A stretch of DNA of 64,000 nucleotides. Source: Psychrobacillus sp. FSL H8-0483 (GTDB taxonomy: Bacteria > Bacillota > Bacilli > Bacillales_A > Planococcaceae). The notes beneath the pieces were generated by a model. That model ran no database searches. It saw only the letters and a list, made by a program, of their open reading frames with translations, and was not told the origin of the DNA. The stretch is taken from contig NZ_CP152052.1 of NCBI RefSeq assembly GCF_038637725.1, positions 665,501 through 729,500 of the forward strand, written 5' to 3'. How positions within the stretch are numbered: the stretch's first letter is position 1; every line of letters begins with the position of its first letter. Both the position numbers and the translations under genes were made by a program. Below are positions 9,809 through 21,053 of this stretch, piece after piece.

Positions 9809-10339
9809 ATGTTACCAGATTACGAGATAAAGAGAGTGCCAAGTATTGGCCGAAAAATAGATTCAATTATTCTTTTTGTGTGGATGCTACTTATGATGCA
9901 AACGGTTTTATTTTTCCTATTTCAAGAATCTGATCAAGCGGAAGGTATGCGCTTTCGCCTAATTGCAAATAGCAATACGGTGCAAGATCAGCGAATTAAA
10001 AATGAAGTGAAAGACAATATAGCACCGATTTTATTAGAATATCAAAATGATCCGCACCAAACGTACGAGGAACTGGAAAAAGCTGTGGGGGAATTATCAC
10101 ATTCGCTTAATGAAAAGATTACGATAACTAAGGGGCAAGCTATTTTTCCGCCAAAAATGTGGAATGAAGGAATCACTTCTCAAACAAATGTAGAATCCAT
10201 TGTTATTACAATTGGAAAAGGTCGAGGAGATAATTGGTGGTGTGCTCTATTTCCAAAAGTTTGCTATAAAGAAGAAGTAAAAGAAGAAAAGCCAAAATTT
10301 TGGGTATGGGAATGGTTAAAAAAGAAATTTTCCACATAG
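9809..10339 (+). CDS. spoIIR: Stage II sporulation protein R
   Basis: This 176-aa protein is made in the forespore and secreted to trigger SpoIIGA-dependent processing of pro-sigmaE in the mother cell. An N-terminal hydrophobic segment (about residues 19-39) serves as signal anchor. The family blocks FRLIANSNTVQDQ and the C-terminal NWWCALFPKVCY are clear. It is somewhat shorter than B. subtilis SpoIIR. An AAGGAGG site lies 8 bases before the ATG. The neighbours prmC and sua5 are as expected. Confidence 0.9.
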   Translation: MLPDYEIKRVPSIGRKIDSIILFVWMLLMMQTVLFFLFQESDQAEGMRFRLIANSNTVQDQRIKNEVKDNIAPILLEYQNDPHQTYEELEKAVGELSHSLNEKITITKGQAIFPPKMWNEGITSQTNVESIVITIGKGRGDNWWCALFPKVCYKEEVKEEKPKFWVWEWLKKKFST

Positions 10340-10445
10340 TTACCCACAATTTTCAGAAAGTTATAAACAATTTGTGGATAAACACAATAGAAAGGAGAGG
10401 ATAAGCGTGAAAACGGAAATTATTGTAGTGGATAACTTTTCCACA
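10328..10445. promoter_or_regulatory. DnaA-box cluster at the spoIIR/sua5 junction
   Basis: Five matches to TTWTNCACA occur in 118 bp: TTTTCCACA (10328, +), TTACCCACA (10340, +, one mismatch), TTATCCACA (10373-10381, -, perfect), TTATCCACT (10427-10435, -, one mismatch) and TTTTCCACA (10437, +). From memory, B. subtilis has a DnaA-box cluster at ywlC that helps restrain replication initiation; this would be the equivalent site. The boxes overlap the end of spoIIR and the first codons of sua5. Confidence 0.7.
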
Positions 10446-11441
10446 AAAGAGATGGGTTATACACAGGCTGTTAATTTATTGATTGCCGGAGATACAGTTG
10501 CTTTTCCAACTGAAACAGTTTATGGCTTAGGTGCTATTGCAACAAATGAATCCGCAGTTGCCAAAATATTTGAAGCAAAAGGTAGACCACAAGATAACCC
10601 GCTAATTGTGCATATTGGTTCAAAAGAAGAGTTACAAGCCTTTACACATAATGTTCCCAATCTAGCGAAAGTGTGTATGGATACTTTTTGGCCAGGTGCT
10701 CTGACGCTCGTATTACCATTACAGCAAGGATCATTAGCAAAAAATGTTACTGCTGGACTCAATTCAGTAGGTGTTCGAATGCCTGATCATCCAGTAGCTC
10801 TAGAACTACTCAATCGTTTAAAACAACCAGTTGCTGCTCCTAGTGCAAATCGTAGTGGTAAGCCGAGTCCAACAAAAGCATCTCACGTCTTCCATGATTT
10901 AAATGGAAAAGTGCCATTTATATTAGATGGTGGGGCAACGGGAATGGGGCTTGAATCGACCGTTTTAGATTTTACTTCTGAAATTCCAACTATTCTACGC
11001 CCAGGTGGAGTAACGAAAGAAATGCTTGAACGAGTGATAGGACCAGTCCATGAATCCAAACTGACAGATCATGCAGAAGCACCTCGTGCACCAGGTATGA
11101 AGTATGCTCATTATGCACCAAATGCACCTGTTTATTTAATCGAAGCGAGTCTACAAAAAGTGCAGCTAGCAATTGAAAGTATACATAGCGAACAGAAGAA
11201 AGTAGCATTAATCGCAACAGAACAGTTTAAAACTACTCACGTCGATTACTTCTTTTCATTAGGAAAAGAGCATCAATTAGAAGATGCAGCTCAGCTATTA
11301 TACGAAGCGCTTAGAAGCTGTGACGAAACAGATGCGGACATCGTATTGGTACCAACCTTTTCCAAACAAGGTGTCGGTACTGCAATCATGAATCGTCTAG
11401 AGAAAGCTGCGAATGGTAACTATTTTTCAACTAACTTGTAA
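10407..11441 (+). CDS. sua5: L-threonylcarbamoyladenylate synthase
   Basis: This 344-aa YwlC/Sua5-type enzyme makes threonylcarbamoyl-AMP from threonine, bicarbonate and ATP for the t6A modification at position 37 of ANN-decoding tRNAs. The YrdC domain (about residues 12-195) shows VAFPTETVYGLGA and KGRPQDNPLIVHI. A C-terminal Sua5 domain follows after an APGMKYAHYAP linker. GTG 10407 follows AAAGGAGAGG. An earlier in-frame GTG at 10374 is part of a DnaA box and lacks a ribosome site. Confidence 0.94.
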   Translation: MKTEIIVVDNFSTKEMGYTQAVNLLIAGDTVAFPTETVYGLGAIATNESAVAKIFEAKGRPQDNPLIVHIGSKEELQAFTHNVPNLAKVCMDTFWPGALTLVLPLQQGSLAKNVTAGLNSVGVRMPDHPVALELLNRLKQPVAAPSANRSGKPSPTKASHVFHDLNGKVPFILDGGATGMGLESTVLDFTSEIPTILRPGGVTKEMLERVIGPVHESKLTDHAEAPRAPGMKYAHYAPNAPVYLIEASLQKVQLAIESIHSEQKKVALIATEQFKTTHVDYFFSLGKEHQLEDAAQLLYEALRSCDETDADIVLVPTFSKQGVGTAIMNRLEKAANGNYFSTNL

Positions 11442-11453
11442 ATAATAGTACAT

Positions 11454-11480
11454 GGGTGTAGAACTCGCTCAGTTCCAAGC
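11454..11480 (+). repeat. Short dispersed repeat, copy 2
   Basis: Near-identical to 6360-6385 (one base differs in about 25). It lies between sua5 and mntP. I see no riboswitch-like conservation around it. Confidence 0.5.
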
Positions 11481-11570
11481 GGTTAATCACCACGTGTAAT
11501 AATATTAGATTGTATTCTCTCCTAATCTTTTGCATACATTTAAGTATGCGAATAGACGGGGGAGATTTTT

Positions 11571-12074
11571 TTGTGGCGTGAAATTTTGGCAGGCGGACTA
11601 ATGTCAGTAGATGTATTAATACTATTTTCTCTTGTATCCTATAGAAAACAACTATTAACTCTTGCAGCATGGGTGGCATCCTTACATATGCTTTTCCCTT
11701 TAATAGGGTATTACGCGGGTATTCTTGTGCAAAGTTATTTACAAAATGCAAGTCCTTATTTATCTGGAGTTCTACTAGCTTTAGTTGGGCTGCAAATGAT
11801 TCTGACTCAATCCCCAAAACAAGTTCCACTATTATCTCCATATATTCTTGCGGTTGTCGCGAGCTTTGATACCTTTTCAGTCAGTATTTCATTTGGTATG
11901 CTTAGAGTGGAAAAAGTCATATTTATATTAAGCGCAGGTTTATTTTCCTTTTTTGGAGTTATTTTTGCGCAGAAATTTATTTTTAAACATGCATTTATGG
12001 GTAGGGGTATCTTAATGAAAGTAGCCGGTTTGTTAATTTTACTAATGGGAATCATTACGTTGAAAAATATTTAG
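11571..12074 (+). CDS. mntP: Probable manganese efflux pump MntP
   Basis: This 167-aa protein has about six membrane helices. The two halves each carry an Asp-containing helix, GGLMSVDVLILFSL near residue 10 and VASFDTFSVSISFGML near residue 104, as in the DUF204/MntP family that exports Mn2+. TTG start after GGGGGAGA. Position between sua5 and ywlE equals B. subtilis ywlD. The first half is more divergent than usual, so the assignment rests partly on synteny. No yybP-ykoY riboswitch was recognised upstream. Confidence 0.8.
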   Translation: MWREILAGGLMSVDVLILFSLVSYRKQLLTLAAWVASLHMLFPLIGYYAGILVQSYLQNASPYLSGVLLALVGLQMILTQSPKQVPLLSPYILAVVASFDTFSVSISFGMLRVEKVIFILSAGLFSFFGVIFAQKFIFKHAFMGRGILMKVAGLLILLMGIITLKNI

Positions 12075-12132
12075 AAATTTTCAAACTTTTATCTGACTAA
12101 TTAATATATACTAGAGATGAGGAAATGTAGCT

Positions 12133-12579
12133 ATGAATATTTTATTTGTTTGTACTGGAAACACATGTAGAAGCCCTATAGCAGAAGCGATACTGAAAGA
12201 CCGAAAACTAGAGAGCGTAGTGGTTCGATCGGCAGGTATCTATGCGATGGATGGAGGAAATATGTCTTCGAATGGGAAAATAGTCTTGGAAAATGAGTCT
12301 ATATCTTTCGCTCATAAATCAACTTCTATAAATGAATCATTAATCGATTGGGCGGATCTCATTTTAACGATGACTGGATCTCACAAACATACAATTATTC
12401 AGGCATTTCCACAGGCGATATCGAAAGTGTATATGTACAAAGAATTTGTAGTGCCTGGAAATACGCAAGATGTAACGGATCCATATGGTGGAAGCTTACG
12501 TACATATGAACACACGTTTAAAGAACTATCTGCATTAACAGATGAACTAGTAAAAAAACTTCAGGGGGAACAGCGATGA
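12133..12579 (+). CDS. ywlE: Protein-arginine phosphatase YwlE
   Basis: This 148-aa low-molecular-weight phosphatase has the loop CTGNTCRS at residues 7-14: nucleophile C7, arginine R13, and T11, the residue that makes YwlE selective for phosphoarginine over phosphotyrosine. The general-acid Asp is in VTDPYGGS near the C-terminus. In B. subtilis it reverses McsB arginine phosphorylation of CtsR, HrcA and ClpC substrates. Its stop codon overlaps the ATG of the downstream chemotaxis receptor gene (ATGA). Confidence 0.93.
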   Translation: MNILFVCTGNTCRSPIAEAILKDRKLESVVVRSAGIYAMDGGNMSSNGKIVLENESISFAHKSTSINESLIDWADLILTMTGSHKHTIIQAFPQAISKVYMYKEFVVPGNTQDVTDPYGGSLRTYEHTFKELSALTDELVKKLQGEQR

Positions 12580-13883
12580 AAGAAAAGAAAAAGAAGCACG
12601 CTTTTGGAATCCAAAAGAAGATTGTGCTATTTGTAACAGTATTAGCAGTAATTACGTACTCTACAAGTGCATTGTTTATTAATTATGTACAACCTTTTTT
12701 ATTAGATAAGACAACAGGGTCTATCACATTTGAAATTCTAACTTATGCTGCGGGAGTTTTTTGGTCTGGTTTATTAGCTTATATATTCAGTGGTCTTATT
12801 ATAAAACCTTTATTTAATTTAGAAAAAGTTGCCATACTTGCTTCAGAAGGAAAAATTGGTGTGGACGTGGAAGTACCAAAGTCGAAAGATGAAATTCAAT
12901 CAGTGGCAGTTGCATTCCAAGCAATGCTAGTAAACTTAAGAGAAATGGTTCAAAGTATAGAAGAAAATTTTGATAAAACAAATAATACAGTGCAAAACCT
13001 TTCAAAAGAATCTTCGGTTGCTTCAGAGCAAGCAGAAGCGATTGCACATACGATAGCTCAAATTTCTGAAGGTGCAGAACAATCAGCTGTAGCAGTTCAA
13101 GAAACTGCAGAATCGGTAGAAGATGTACGTGTGCTTGCGTCAGAAGTTAATAAACGTGCGGAAAGATCTTCCGTTCAATCCAAAGAGATGATTAGAGGAC
13201 TTGCACAAACAACAGATGTCATCCAATCGCTTGTAAACGGGATTCAAAAAATTGCTTCTGGTAGTGAATCTGCATTAGGGAATGTCCATCAACTAGAAGA
13301 AAATGCAAGAAAAGTGGAAAGTATTATTCAACTAGTAGGGGATATTGCAGCGCAAACAAATTTACTAGCATTAAATGCTTCCATTGAGGCCGCTCGTGCT
13401 GGCGAACATGGTAAAGGCTTTGCAGTGGTAGCAGAAGAAGTACGTAAGCTAGCAGATGAAAGTGCGAAAGCAGTTCAAGGTATTTCTGAGTTAATACTGG
13501 CTATTCAAACGGATGTACAGACAGTGGTACAACAAATGACTAATCAGGTAAGCTTCGCAGTGGGAGAAGCAAAACGCGTTTCAGAAACAAATGCAGCGGT
13601 AGAAGGTATGTCTAATAAAATACATGAAATGGCTGAATCTGTCGTTGAGATTTCTACGCTCATTGAAAGACAACTGACGAATATAGAGAGTACTGCTCGC
13701 CAATCACAAGACGTAGCGGCAATTGCAGAAGAAACGTCTGCTGGGGCAGAAGAGGTAAGAAGTGCAACAGATGAACAAGCACGATCAATTGAGCAAATAG
13801 ATCAATTATCGTTCGGATTAAAGCGACAATCGGAAGAATTATTCAAGGTTATTTCGCAATTTGACAGAAATTCGTCAAAATAG
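12576..13883 (+). CDS. Methyl-accepting chemotaxis protein without a large sensor domain
   Basis: This 435-aa membrane receptor has TM1 (about residues 15-35), a short outside loop of fewer than 20 residues, TM2 (about 53-73), a HAMP domain (about 74-125) and a full MCP signalling domain whose hairpin tip includes [20 protein letters not shown]. With no periplasmic or extracellular ligand domain, it may sense membrane state, or read a cytoplasmic or partner signal (inference). It overlaps ywlE by 4 bases and so should be co-translated with it. B. subtilis lacks this gene at the locus. Confidence 0.92.
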   Translation: MKEKKKKHAFGIQKKIVLFVTVLAVITYSTSALFINYVQPFLLDKTTGSITFEILTYAAGVFWSGLLAYIFSGLIIKPLFNLEKVAILASEGKIGVDVEVPKSKDEIQSVAVAFQAMLVNLREMVQSIEENFDKTNNTVQNLSKESSVASEQAEAIAHTIAQISEGAEQSAVAVQETAESVEDVRVLASEVNKRAERSSVQSKEMIRGLAQTTDVIQSLVNGIQKIASGSESALGNVHQLEENARKVESIIQLVGDIAAQTNLLALNASIEAARAGEHGKGFAVVAEEVRKLADESAKAVQGISELILAIQTDVQTVVQQMTNQVSFAVGEAKRVSETNAAVEGMSNKIHEMAESVVEISTLIERQLTNIESTARQSQDVAAIAEETSAGAEEVRSATDEQARSIEQIDQLSFGLKRQSEELFKVISQFDRNSSK

Positions 13884-13892
13884 TTCATATAA

Positions 13893-13926
13893 ATACAATT
13901 CACTATGTGTGAATTGTATTTTTTTA
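13893..13926 (+). terminator. Intrinsic terminator after the chemotaxis receptor gene
   Basis: ATACAATTCAC and GTGAATTGTAT form an 11-bp stem followed by seven T residues. Confidence 0.85.
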
Positions 13927-13979
13927 TGCAGAAAAATGGTATGATAAGATGGAGTACTAAACAGAAAAGAGGGAACAAA

Positions 13980-14417
13980 TTGAAAATTGCAATTTCTTCC
14001 GACCACGGAGGTAATAATCTTCGTAAGGAAATTATTCAACAGATAGAAGAGCTTGGACTTTCTTATGAGGATTTTGGTCCAAACACCGACGATTCAGTTG
14101 ACTATCCCGACTATGCAATTCCTGTTACTGAAGCAGTAGTTAGTGGGAAGTTTGATCGTGGAATCTTAATTTGTGGTACAGGTATTGGTATGTCGATTGC
14201 TGCTAACAAAGTAAAAGGCATTCGTTGCGCTTTAGTACATGATGTATTTTCTGCTAAAGCTACAAGATGTCATAATGACTCGAACGTTCTTGCAATGGGC
14301 GAACGAGTTATAGGTCCAGGCCTTGCTAGAGAAATTGTAGCAACTTGGCTTGCACAAGATTTCGAAGGTGGTCGTCATGTACGCCGTGTGGAAAAAATTT
14401 CAGCATTAGAAAATTAA
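13980..14417 (+). CDS. rpiB: Ribose-5-phosphate isomerase B
   Basis: This 145-aa RpiB/LacAB-family isomerase interconverts ribose-5-phosphate and ribulose-5-phosphate. SSDHGGNNLR at the N-terminus and ICGTGIGMSIAANK with the catalytic cysteine are intact. TTG 13980 follows AGAGGGAACAAA; an upstream in-frame extension to 13905 would overlap the preceding terminator and is rejected. Equivalent to B. subtilis ywlF. Confidence 0.92.
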   Translation: MKIAISSDHGGNNLRKEIIQQIEELGLSYEDFGPNTDDSVDYPDYAIPVTEAVVSGKFDRGILICGTGIGMSIAANKVKGIRCALVHDVFSAKATRCHNDSNVLAMGERVIGPGLAREIVATWLAQDFEGGRHVRRVEKISALEN

Positions 14418-14455
14418 TTAATAAAAAGAACAGTCTAAAGAAAAGGGGATTTCAG

Positions 14456-15001
14456 ATGGAAGCAAAAAATTTGTGGCAACAACAAATCGAACAGCTTCTC
14501 CTGGAAGTGGAGCAGCAAATAGACTTACATGAAGATGATCTTTTCGTTATTGGCTGTTCGACCTCTGAAGTAAAAGGCCAAAAAATAGGAACTGCTGGTG
14601 GTTTAGAAATAGCGGAAGCTTTATTCGAACCATTAAGAGCATTTGCAGAGCGCAATAAGGTGCATCTTGCTTTTCAAGGCTGTGAACATATTAATCGAGC
14701 TATTACAATGGAAAGAAAAACACAAAAACTATATAGACTATCGGAAGTTTCTGTTATTCCGGTTGTTCTAGCAGGCGGCTCTATGTCGGCTTACGCATAC
14801 ACTCAATTTCAAGACCCTGTAGTAGTCGAGCATGTTCAAGCACAGGCTGGCATTGATATAGGACAAACTATGATTGGTATGCAGCTACAACCTGTAGCTG
14901 TGCCAATTCGTGTGTCTATTAAGCAAATTGGGGAAGCAGTCGTAACGATTGCGAAAACGCGTCCAAAGCTCATTGGCGGGACGCGTGCATTTTATGGATG
15001 A
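14456..15001 (+). CDS. ywlG: YwlG/UPF0340 family protein
   Basis: This 181-aa member of the TIGR01440 (UPF0340) family is conserved in Bacillota between rpiB and glyA. Recognisable blocks are [28 protein letters not shown] and the C-terminal [11 protein letters not shown]. The biochemical role is unknown to me. ATG 14456 follows AAAAGGGG with suitable spacing. Confidence 0.88.
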   Translation: MEAKNLWQQQIEQLLLEVEQQIDLHEDDLFVIGCSTSEVKGQKIGTAGGLEIAEALFEPLRAFAERNKVHLAFQGCEHINRAITMERKTQKLYRLSEVSVIPVVLAGGSMSAYAYTQFQDPVVVEHVQAQAGIDIGQTMIGMQLQPVAVPIRVSIKQIGEAVVTIAKTRPKLIGGTRAFYG

Positions 15002-15020
15002 TATTAGAGGGGGAACTAAA

Positions 15021-16256
15021 GTGGAAAAAATTCAATCACAAGATCTAGCAGTTTACGAGGCAATGCTTGCCGAGAAAAAACGTCAACAAGCGAATATTGA
15101 GTTAATCGCATCAGAAAACTTCGTATCAGAAGCGGTAATGGAGGCACAAGGCTCTGTACTTACAAACAAATATGCAGAAGGTTACCCGGGTAAACGTTAC
15201 TATGGTGGCTGTGAGCATGTAGACGTAGTAGAAGATATTGCTCGTGATCGTCTGAAAGAAATTTTTGGAGCAGAGCATGCAAACGTACAACCACATTCTG
15301 GCTCACAAGCGAATATGGCTGTATATATGACTGCTTTACAACCAGGTGACACGATTTTAGGTATGAACCTGTCCCATGGTGGGCATTTAACACACGGTTC
15401 TCCTGTAAACTTTAGTGGAATTCAATATAATTTCATTGATTATGGAGTAAACAAAGAAACAGAAATGATCGATTATGAAGATGTTCGTGCTAAAGCGTTG
15501 GAACACAAACCAAAAATGATCGTTGCTGGAGCAAGTGCATACTCTCGTATTATTGATTTTGCTAAATTCCGTGAAATTGCTGATGAAGTAGGAGCATACT
15601 TATTTGTAGATATGGCTCATATCGCAGGTTTAGTGGCTGCGGGTCTTCATCCTAACCCAGTTCCATATGCACATTTCGTTACATCTACTACACATAAGAC
15701 ATTACGCGGCCCACGTGGTGGCTTGATCTTAACAACAGAAGAGTTCGCGAAGAAAATTGATAAAACAATTTTCCCTGGAATTCAAGGTGGCCCATTAATG
15801 CACGTTATCGCTGCAAAAGCAGTAGCTTTTGGTGAAGCACAACAACCTGAATTTAAAGAATATCAAGCGCAAGTAATTGCAAATGCTCAAACATTAGCTG
15901 ATAGTTTAACGGCTGAAGGTATTCGTATCGTTTCTGGTGGAACGGATAACCATGTAATGCTATTAGATGTTTCTGCTTTAGGCTTAACTGGTAAAGTTGC
16001 GGAGCATGTACTAGATGAGGTTGGTATTACCGTGAATAAAAACACGATTCCATTCGATACTTCTAGTCCGTTTATTACATCTGGAGTTCGTATTGGTACA
16101 CCAGCTGTTACTTCCCGTGGGTTTAAAGAAGAAGAAATGAAAGAAATTGCTTTAATTATTGCGAAACTATTGAAAAACCATGAAGATGCTACTGTATTAA
16201 AAGAATCAAAAGATAGAGTAGAAGCTTTAACAAATAAATTCCCATTATATAACTAA
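15021..16256 (+). CDS. glyA: Serine hydroxymethyltransferase
   Basis: This 411-aa PLP enzyme converts serine and tetrahydrofolate to glycine and 5,10-methylene-THF, feeding one-carbon metabolism. Visible are the N-terminal [22 protein letters not shown], and the PLP lysine in [16 protein letters not shown] 15021 lies right after AGAGGGGG. The longer in-frame form from 14949 would overlap ywlG. Confidence 0.96.
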   Translation: MEKIQSQDLAVYEAMLAEKKRQQANIELIASENFVSEAVMEAQGSVLTNKYAEGYPGKRYYGGCEHVDVVEDIARDRLKEIFGAEHANVQPHSGSQANMAVYMTALQPGDTILGMNLSHGGHLTHGSPVNFSGIQYNFIDYGVNKETEMIDYEDVRAKALEHKPKMIVAGASAYSRIIDFAKFREIADEVGAYLFVDMAHIAGLVAAGLHPNPVPYAHFVTSTTHKTLRGPRGGLILTTEEFAKKIDKTIFPGIQGGPLMHVIAAKAVAFGEAQQPEFKEYQAQVIANAQTLADSLTAEGIRIVSGGTDNHVMLLDVSALGLTGKVAEHVLDEVGITVNKNTIPFDTSSPFITSGVRIGTPAVTSRGFKEEEMKEIALIIAKLLKNHEDATVLKESKDRVEALTNKFPLYN

Positions 16257-16271
16257 TAGAATAGTTTAAAT

Positions 16272-16562
16272 GGGGGCTGTCCAATAAGCCCATAAATTGA
16301 AGCAGGTGTAGAAAAACGAGTCTTTTTCTACACCTGTTTTTTGTATACTTTTTATTCAACTAAATGTATTGATTTCCGTTCCAGACGGACGCTTTCCGCG
16401 GGCATGGCTTCAGTCTCCTCGTCGCTTTCGCTCCTGCGGGGCCTTCAGCTCATGCTATTCCCGCTGGAGTCGCCGTCTTTCACTACAATCAATTGCCTAC
16501 AAAAAATAAGAAAAGGGACCATCTCTCAGTCAATGTATGACTTTAGGGACAGCTTCTTTTAG
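16272..16562 (+). mobile_element. MITE-like repeat element, copy 2
   Basis: This relative of the element at 5903-6187 lies just after glyA. The left end GGGGGCTGTCC plus a hairpin (CAGGTGTAG...CTACACCTG, 16302-16336) is the reverse complement of copy 1's right end. The right end is the reverse complement of copy 1's left end. The 143-bp core (16363-16505) nevertheless runs in the same direction as in copy 1. The reading frame across it is not a gene. Confidence 0.7.
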
Positions 16563-17437
<875 letters not shown>

Positions 17438-17455
17438 AAGGAGTGTATAAATTTC

Positions 17456-18571
17456 ATGCGTAAATGGAAAGTAATGACGATATTTGGAACGAGACCAGAA
17501 GCGATAAAAATGGCTCCTCTTGTTCTTGAACTTCAAAAACATCAAGAAGAAATTGAATCAATCGTTACAGTGACGGCTCAACATCGTCAAATGCTTGACC
17601 AAGTGCTTGAAACATTTAATATAAAGCCGGATTATGATTTAAATATGATGAAGGATCGTCAAACTTTAGTTGATATAACGACTAGAGCACTGGAAGGTCT
17701 TGACGCAGTCATGAAAGAAGCACAACCAGACATCGTGCTCGTTCATGGAGATACGTCTACAACATTTGTTGCTAGTCTAGCGGCTTTTTATAACCAAATT
17801 GCAATCGGTCATGTAGAAGCAGGACTTCGTACATGGAATAAATATTCTCCTTTTCCTGAAGAAATGAATCGACAACTAACGGGTGTAATGGCAGATATAC
17901 ATTTTGCGCCAACGGAAAAATCACGAGCAAATTTACTTGCTGAAAATAAGCTAAGTGATCGGATTTTTGTTACTGGTAATACAGCGATTGATGCACTTCA
18001 AACAACTGTAAAAGAAGATTATACGCATCCTATTTTAGAGAAGCTACAAAATAGTCGAGTAATACTATTAACAGCCCATCGTCGAGAAAATTTGGGAGAG
18101 CCAATGCGCAATATGTTCCGAGCTATTAATCGATTATTAGTAGAACATGAGGATGTACAAGTAGTGTATCCGGTTCATATGAACCCAGCGGTAAGAGAAA
18201 TAGCAAACGACATTCTTGGAGAAAATGATCGTATTCATTTAATCGAACCGTTAGAGGTATTAGATTTTCACAATTTTGCGGCTAGATCATTTATTATTCT
18301 GACGGATTCTGGTGGAGTTCAAGAAGAAGCGCCTTCGTTAGGGAAACCAGTAATCGTTCTTCGCGATACAACAGAACGACCAGAAGGAATTGAAGCTGGA
18401 ACGTTGAAACTAGCAGGAACTGAAGAAGAAACTATTTTCCGATTAGCAAATGAGCTACTATCTAACCCAACTGCTTATAACGAAATGGCGAAAGCGAGTA
18501 ATCCTTATGGGGATGGCAAAGCTTCAGAAAAGATTGTGGATGCTTTAAAAGAATATTTAAAACAAAAATAA
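17456..18571 (+). CDS. mnaA: UDP-N-acetylglucosamine 2-epimerase (non-hydrolysing)
   Basis: This 371-aa enzyme interconverts UDP-GlcNAc and UDP-ManNAc for teichoic acid linkage units or capsule. Family marks: GTRPEAIKMAPL, HVEAGLRT, HRRENLGEP, and the DSGGVQEEAPSLGKP block that binds UDP. It is adjacent to upp and the atp operon, as in Bacillus. Confidence 0.95.
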   Translation: MRKWKVMTIFGTRPEAIKMAPLVLELQKHQEEIESIVTVTAQHRQMLDQVLETFNIKPDYDLNMMKDRQTLVDITTRALEGLDAVMKEAQPDIVLVHGDTSTTFVASLAAFYNQIAIGHVEAGLRTWNKYSPFPEEMNRQLTGVMADIHFAPTEKSRANLLAENKLSDRIFVTGNTAIDALQTTVKEDYTHPILEKLQNSRVILLTAHRRENLGEPMRNMFRAINRLLVEHEDVQVVYPVHMNPAVREIANDILGENDRIHLIEPLEVLDFHNFAARSFIILTDSGGVQEEAPSLGKPVIVLRDTTERPEGIEAGTLKLAGTEEETIFRLANELLSNPTAYNEMAKASNPYGDGKASEKIVDALKEYLKQK

Positions 18572-18635
18572 TTTTTTAAATTTGTCGATAAGATGTCAAA
18601 TGAGAAGTATTTGTGAAGTTTTTCACTTCTACTAA

Positions 18636-18664
18636 TTGACATCAAATTGGCCCTATTGTATGCT
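18636..18664 (+). promoter_or_regulatory. sigmaA promoter of the atp operon
   Basis: TTGACA (18636-18641), 17-base spacer, TATGCT (18659-18664). About 105 bases of leader follow before atpZ, with a possible GTGTTT/AAACAC hairpin near 18686-18705. Confidence 0.7.
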
Positions 18665-18772
18665 TACAAAGGATGATCAAGATAGGTGTTTAGTGCTTGA
18701 AACACTTGATGTATCAACTTTCTACTAGATTCACAGTTTTTACTTTATGAGGAAAAACGTGAGGACACTTTT

Positions 18773-18991
18773 ATGCGTCAAATAAGACGTCCGTTACAAG
18801 GGATAGCTATGTATTCAGCGATTCTCTCACAGCTTGTTGGTTCTATCTTAATAGGTACATTCACAGGAATGTGGATCGACAATACTTATGGAACCACTCC
18901 AGTACTTTTAGTAATATGTTTACTCGCTGGCCTTGCGGTTGGTATGTTTGCCATTATTACTACCATTCGAAAATATGATTCAGGAGACTGA
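18773..18991 (+). CDS. atpZ: AtpZ/AtpI-type small membrane protein of the ATP synthase operon
   Basis: This 72-aa protein has two membrane helices (about residues 12-33 and 42-64) joined by a GMWIDNTYGTTP turn, the typical AtpZ pattern of a small Fo assembly or Mg2+-related factor at the head of atp operons. ATG with a weak GTGAGGAC site. The gene abuts atpI. Confidence 0.8.
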   Translation: MRQIRRPLQGIAMYSAILSQLVGSILIGTFTGMWIDNTYGTTPVLLVICLLAGLAVGMFAIITTIRKYDSGD

Positions 18992-18997
18992 AGACCA

Positions 18998-19372
18998 ATG
19001 CATGAAATGCAACATATTTATACAAAGCAGAAAAAGTACATATTTTTTTTGCTCGCAGTATGTGCGCTAGGTTGGGGGTTTACCCCATATTCGACAATTT
19101 TTGCAGGCCTAGCACTAGGTTCTTTGTTTGGTCTGTATAATTTCTGGATTCTAGTACGTAGAATGGAGAAATTTGACCGTGTGTTAACAAATGGAAAAGG
19201 ACGAGCAGGTCTCGGTACAACATTCCGCTTCGCATCTGGCGTTGCAGCTGTTGCAATAGCACTTGCCCTTCCACAGTATATTCATGTTATAAGCACAGTC
19301 ATTGGATTAATGATTCCCTATGTTCTGCTTTTAGTAGAACGAATTATGTATTATGCAAGACACCAACAATGA
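18998..19372 (+). CDS. atpI: ATP synthase protein I
   Basis: This 124-aa protein has four membrane helices and matches AtpI, which helps assemble the c-ring and is dispensable for catalysis. The Gly-rich loop GLALGSLFGLYNFWIL is typical. It sits between atpZ and atpB with short spacing, so it is part of the operon. Confidence 0.82.
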   Translation: MHEMQHIYTKQKKYIFFLLAVCALGWGFTPYSTIFAGLALGSLFGLYNFWILVRRMEKFDRVLTNGKGRAGLGTTFRFASGVAAVAIALALPQYIHVISTVIGLMIPYVLLLVERIMYYARHQQ

Positions 19373-19386
19373 GATTGTGAAAGTGA

Positions 19387-20109
<723 letters not shown>

Positions 20110-20131
20110 TATAACTGCTCAGTATTACTAA

Positions 20132-20398
<267 letters not shown>

Positions 20399-20418
20399 GA
20401 ACAACTTCAACAGGATGA

Positions 20419-20442
20419 AATGGCGGAAACATTTCCGCCATT
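20419..20442 (+). promoter_or_regulatory. Stem-loop between atpE and atpF
   Basis: AATGGCGGAA and TTCCGCCATT form a 10-bp perfect stem with a 4-base loop and no T-tract. It probably stabilises the atpE 3' end, or weakly terminates, so that more c subunit is made than b. Confidence 0.5.
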
Positions 20443-20528
20443 CTCTTTATGAATTAGAAAACAATGAGTATAACATTACATTATAGAAGTAAGATCTCTT
20501 ATTAGCGTTTGAAAGGAGTGAAACAATC

Positions 20529-21053
20529 GTGTCTTTTGATTACCTTGTACTTGGTGCGAGTGGCCATGATGGGTTGAATATTTTGGATATCCTTGCTACA
20601 TTATTCTTCTTTACACTACTTATGTTTTTATTGAAGAAAGTAGCATGGGGCCCACTTATGGGTATTATGAATCAACGTGAAGAGTTAATCGCAAGCGAAA
20701 TCGAAGCAGCAGAAAATAGCCGCAATGAATCAGCGCGATTACTTGAAGAACAACGTGACTTATTAAAAGAAGCGCGTACAGAAGCATTAGCGATTGTAGA
20801 AAATGCGAAAAAGCAAGGCGAAGCATCTCGTGAAGAAATTATCACAACTGCTCGTACTGAAGCAGCGCGTTTGAAAGAATCTGCTATCCGTGAAATCGAT
20901 ACAGAAAAAGAGAGAGCGATTGCAGCAGTACGTGAAGAAGTAGTTTCACTTTCAGTACTTGCAGCGTCCAAAGTTCTTGAAAAAGAAGTTTCGGAAGAAG
21001 ATAACCGTGCGCTAATCGAGGCAACGATTGCGAAGGCAGGGGAAGCTAAGTGA
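20529..21053 (+). CDS. atpF: ATP synthase Fo subunit b
   Basis: This 174-aa peripheral stalk protein has one N-terminal membrane helix (about residues 18-40, [17 protein letters not shown]) and then a long charged coiled coil. GTG start after AAAGGAGTG. Its stop overlaps the GTG of atpH (GTGA). Confidence 0.94.
   Translation: MSFDYLVLGASGHDGLNILDILATLFFFTLLMFLLKKVAWGPLMGIMNQREELIASEIEAAENSRNESARLLEEQRDLLKEARTEALAIVENAKKQGEASREEIITTARTEAARLKESAIREIDTEKERAIAAVREEVVSLSVLAASKVLEKEVSEEDNRALIEATIAKAGEAK

Noticed and set aside
11442-11570. yybP-ykoY manganese riboswitch before mntP
   Set aside because: The conserved paired elements of that RNA could not be found; the visible feature is a dispersed repeat.
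13905-13979. N-terminal extension of rpiB
   Set aside because: It overlaps the preceding terminator, and the family start motif begins right at TTG 13980.
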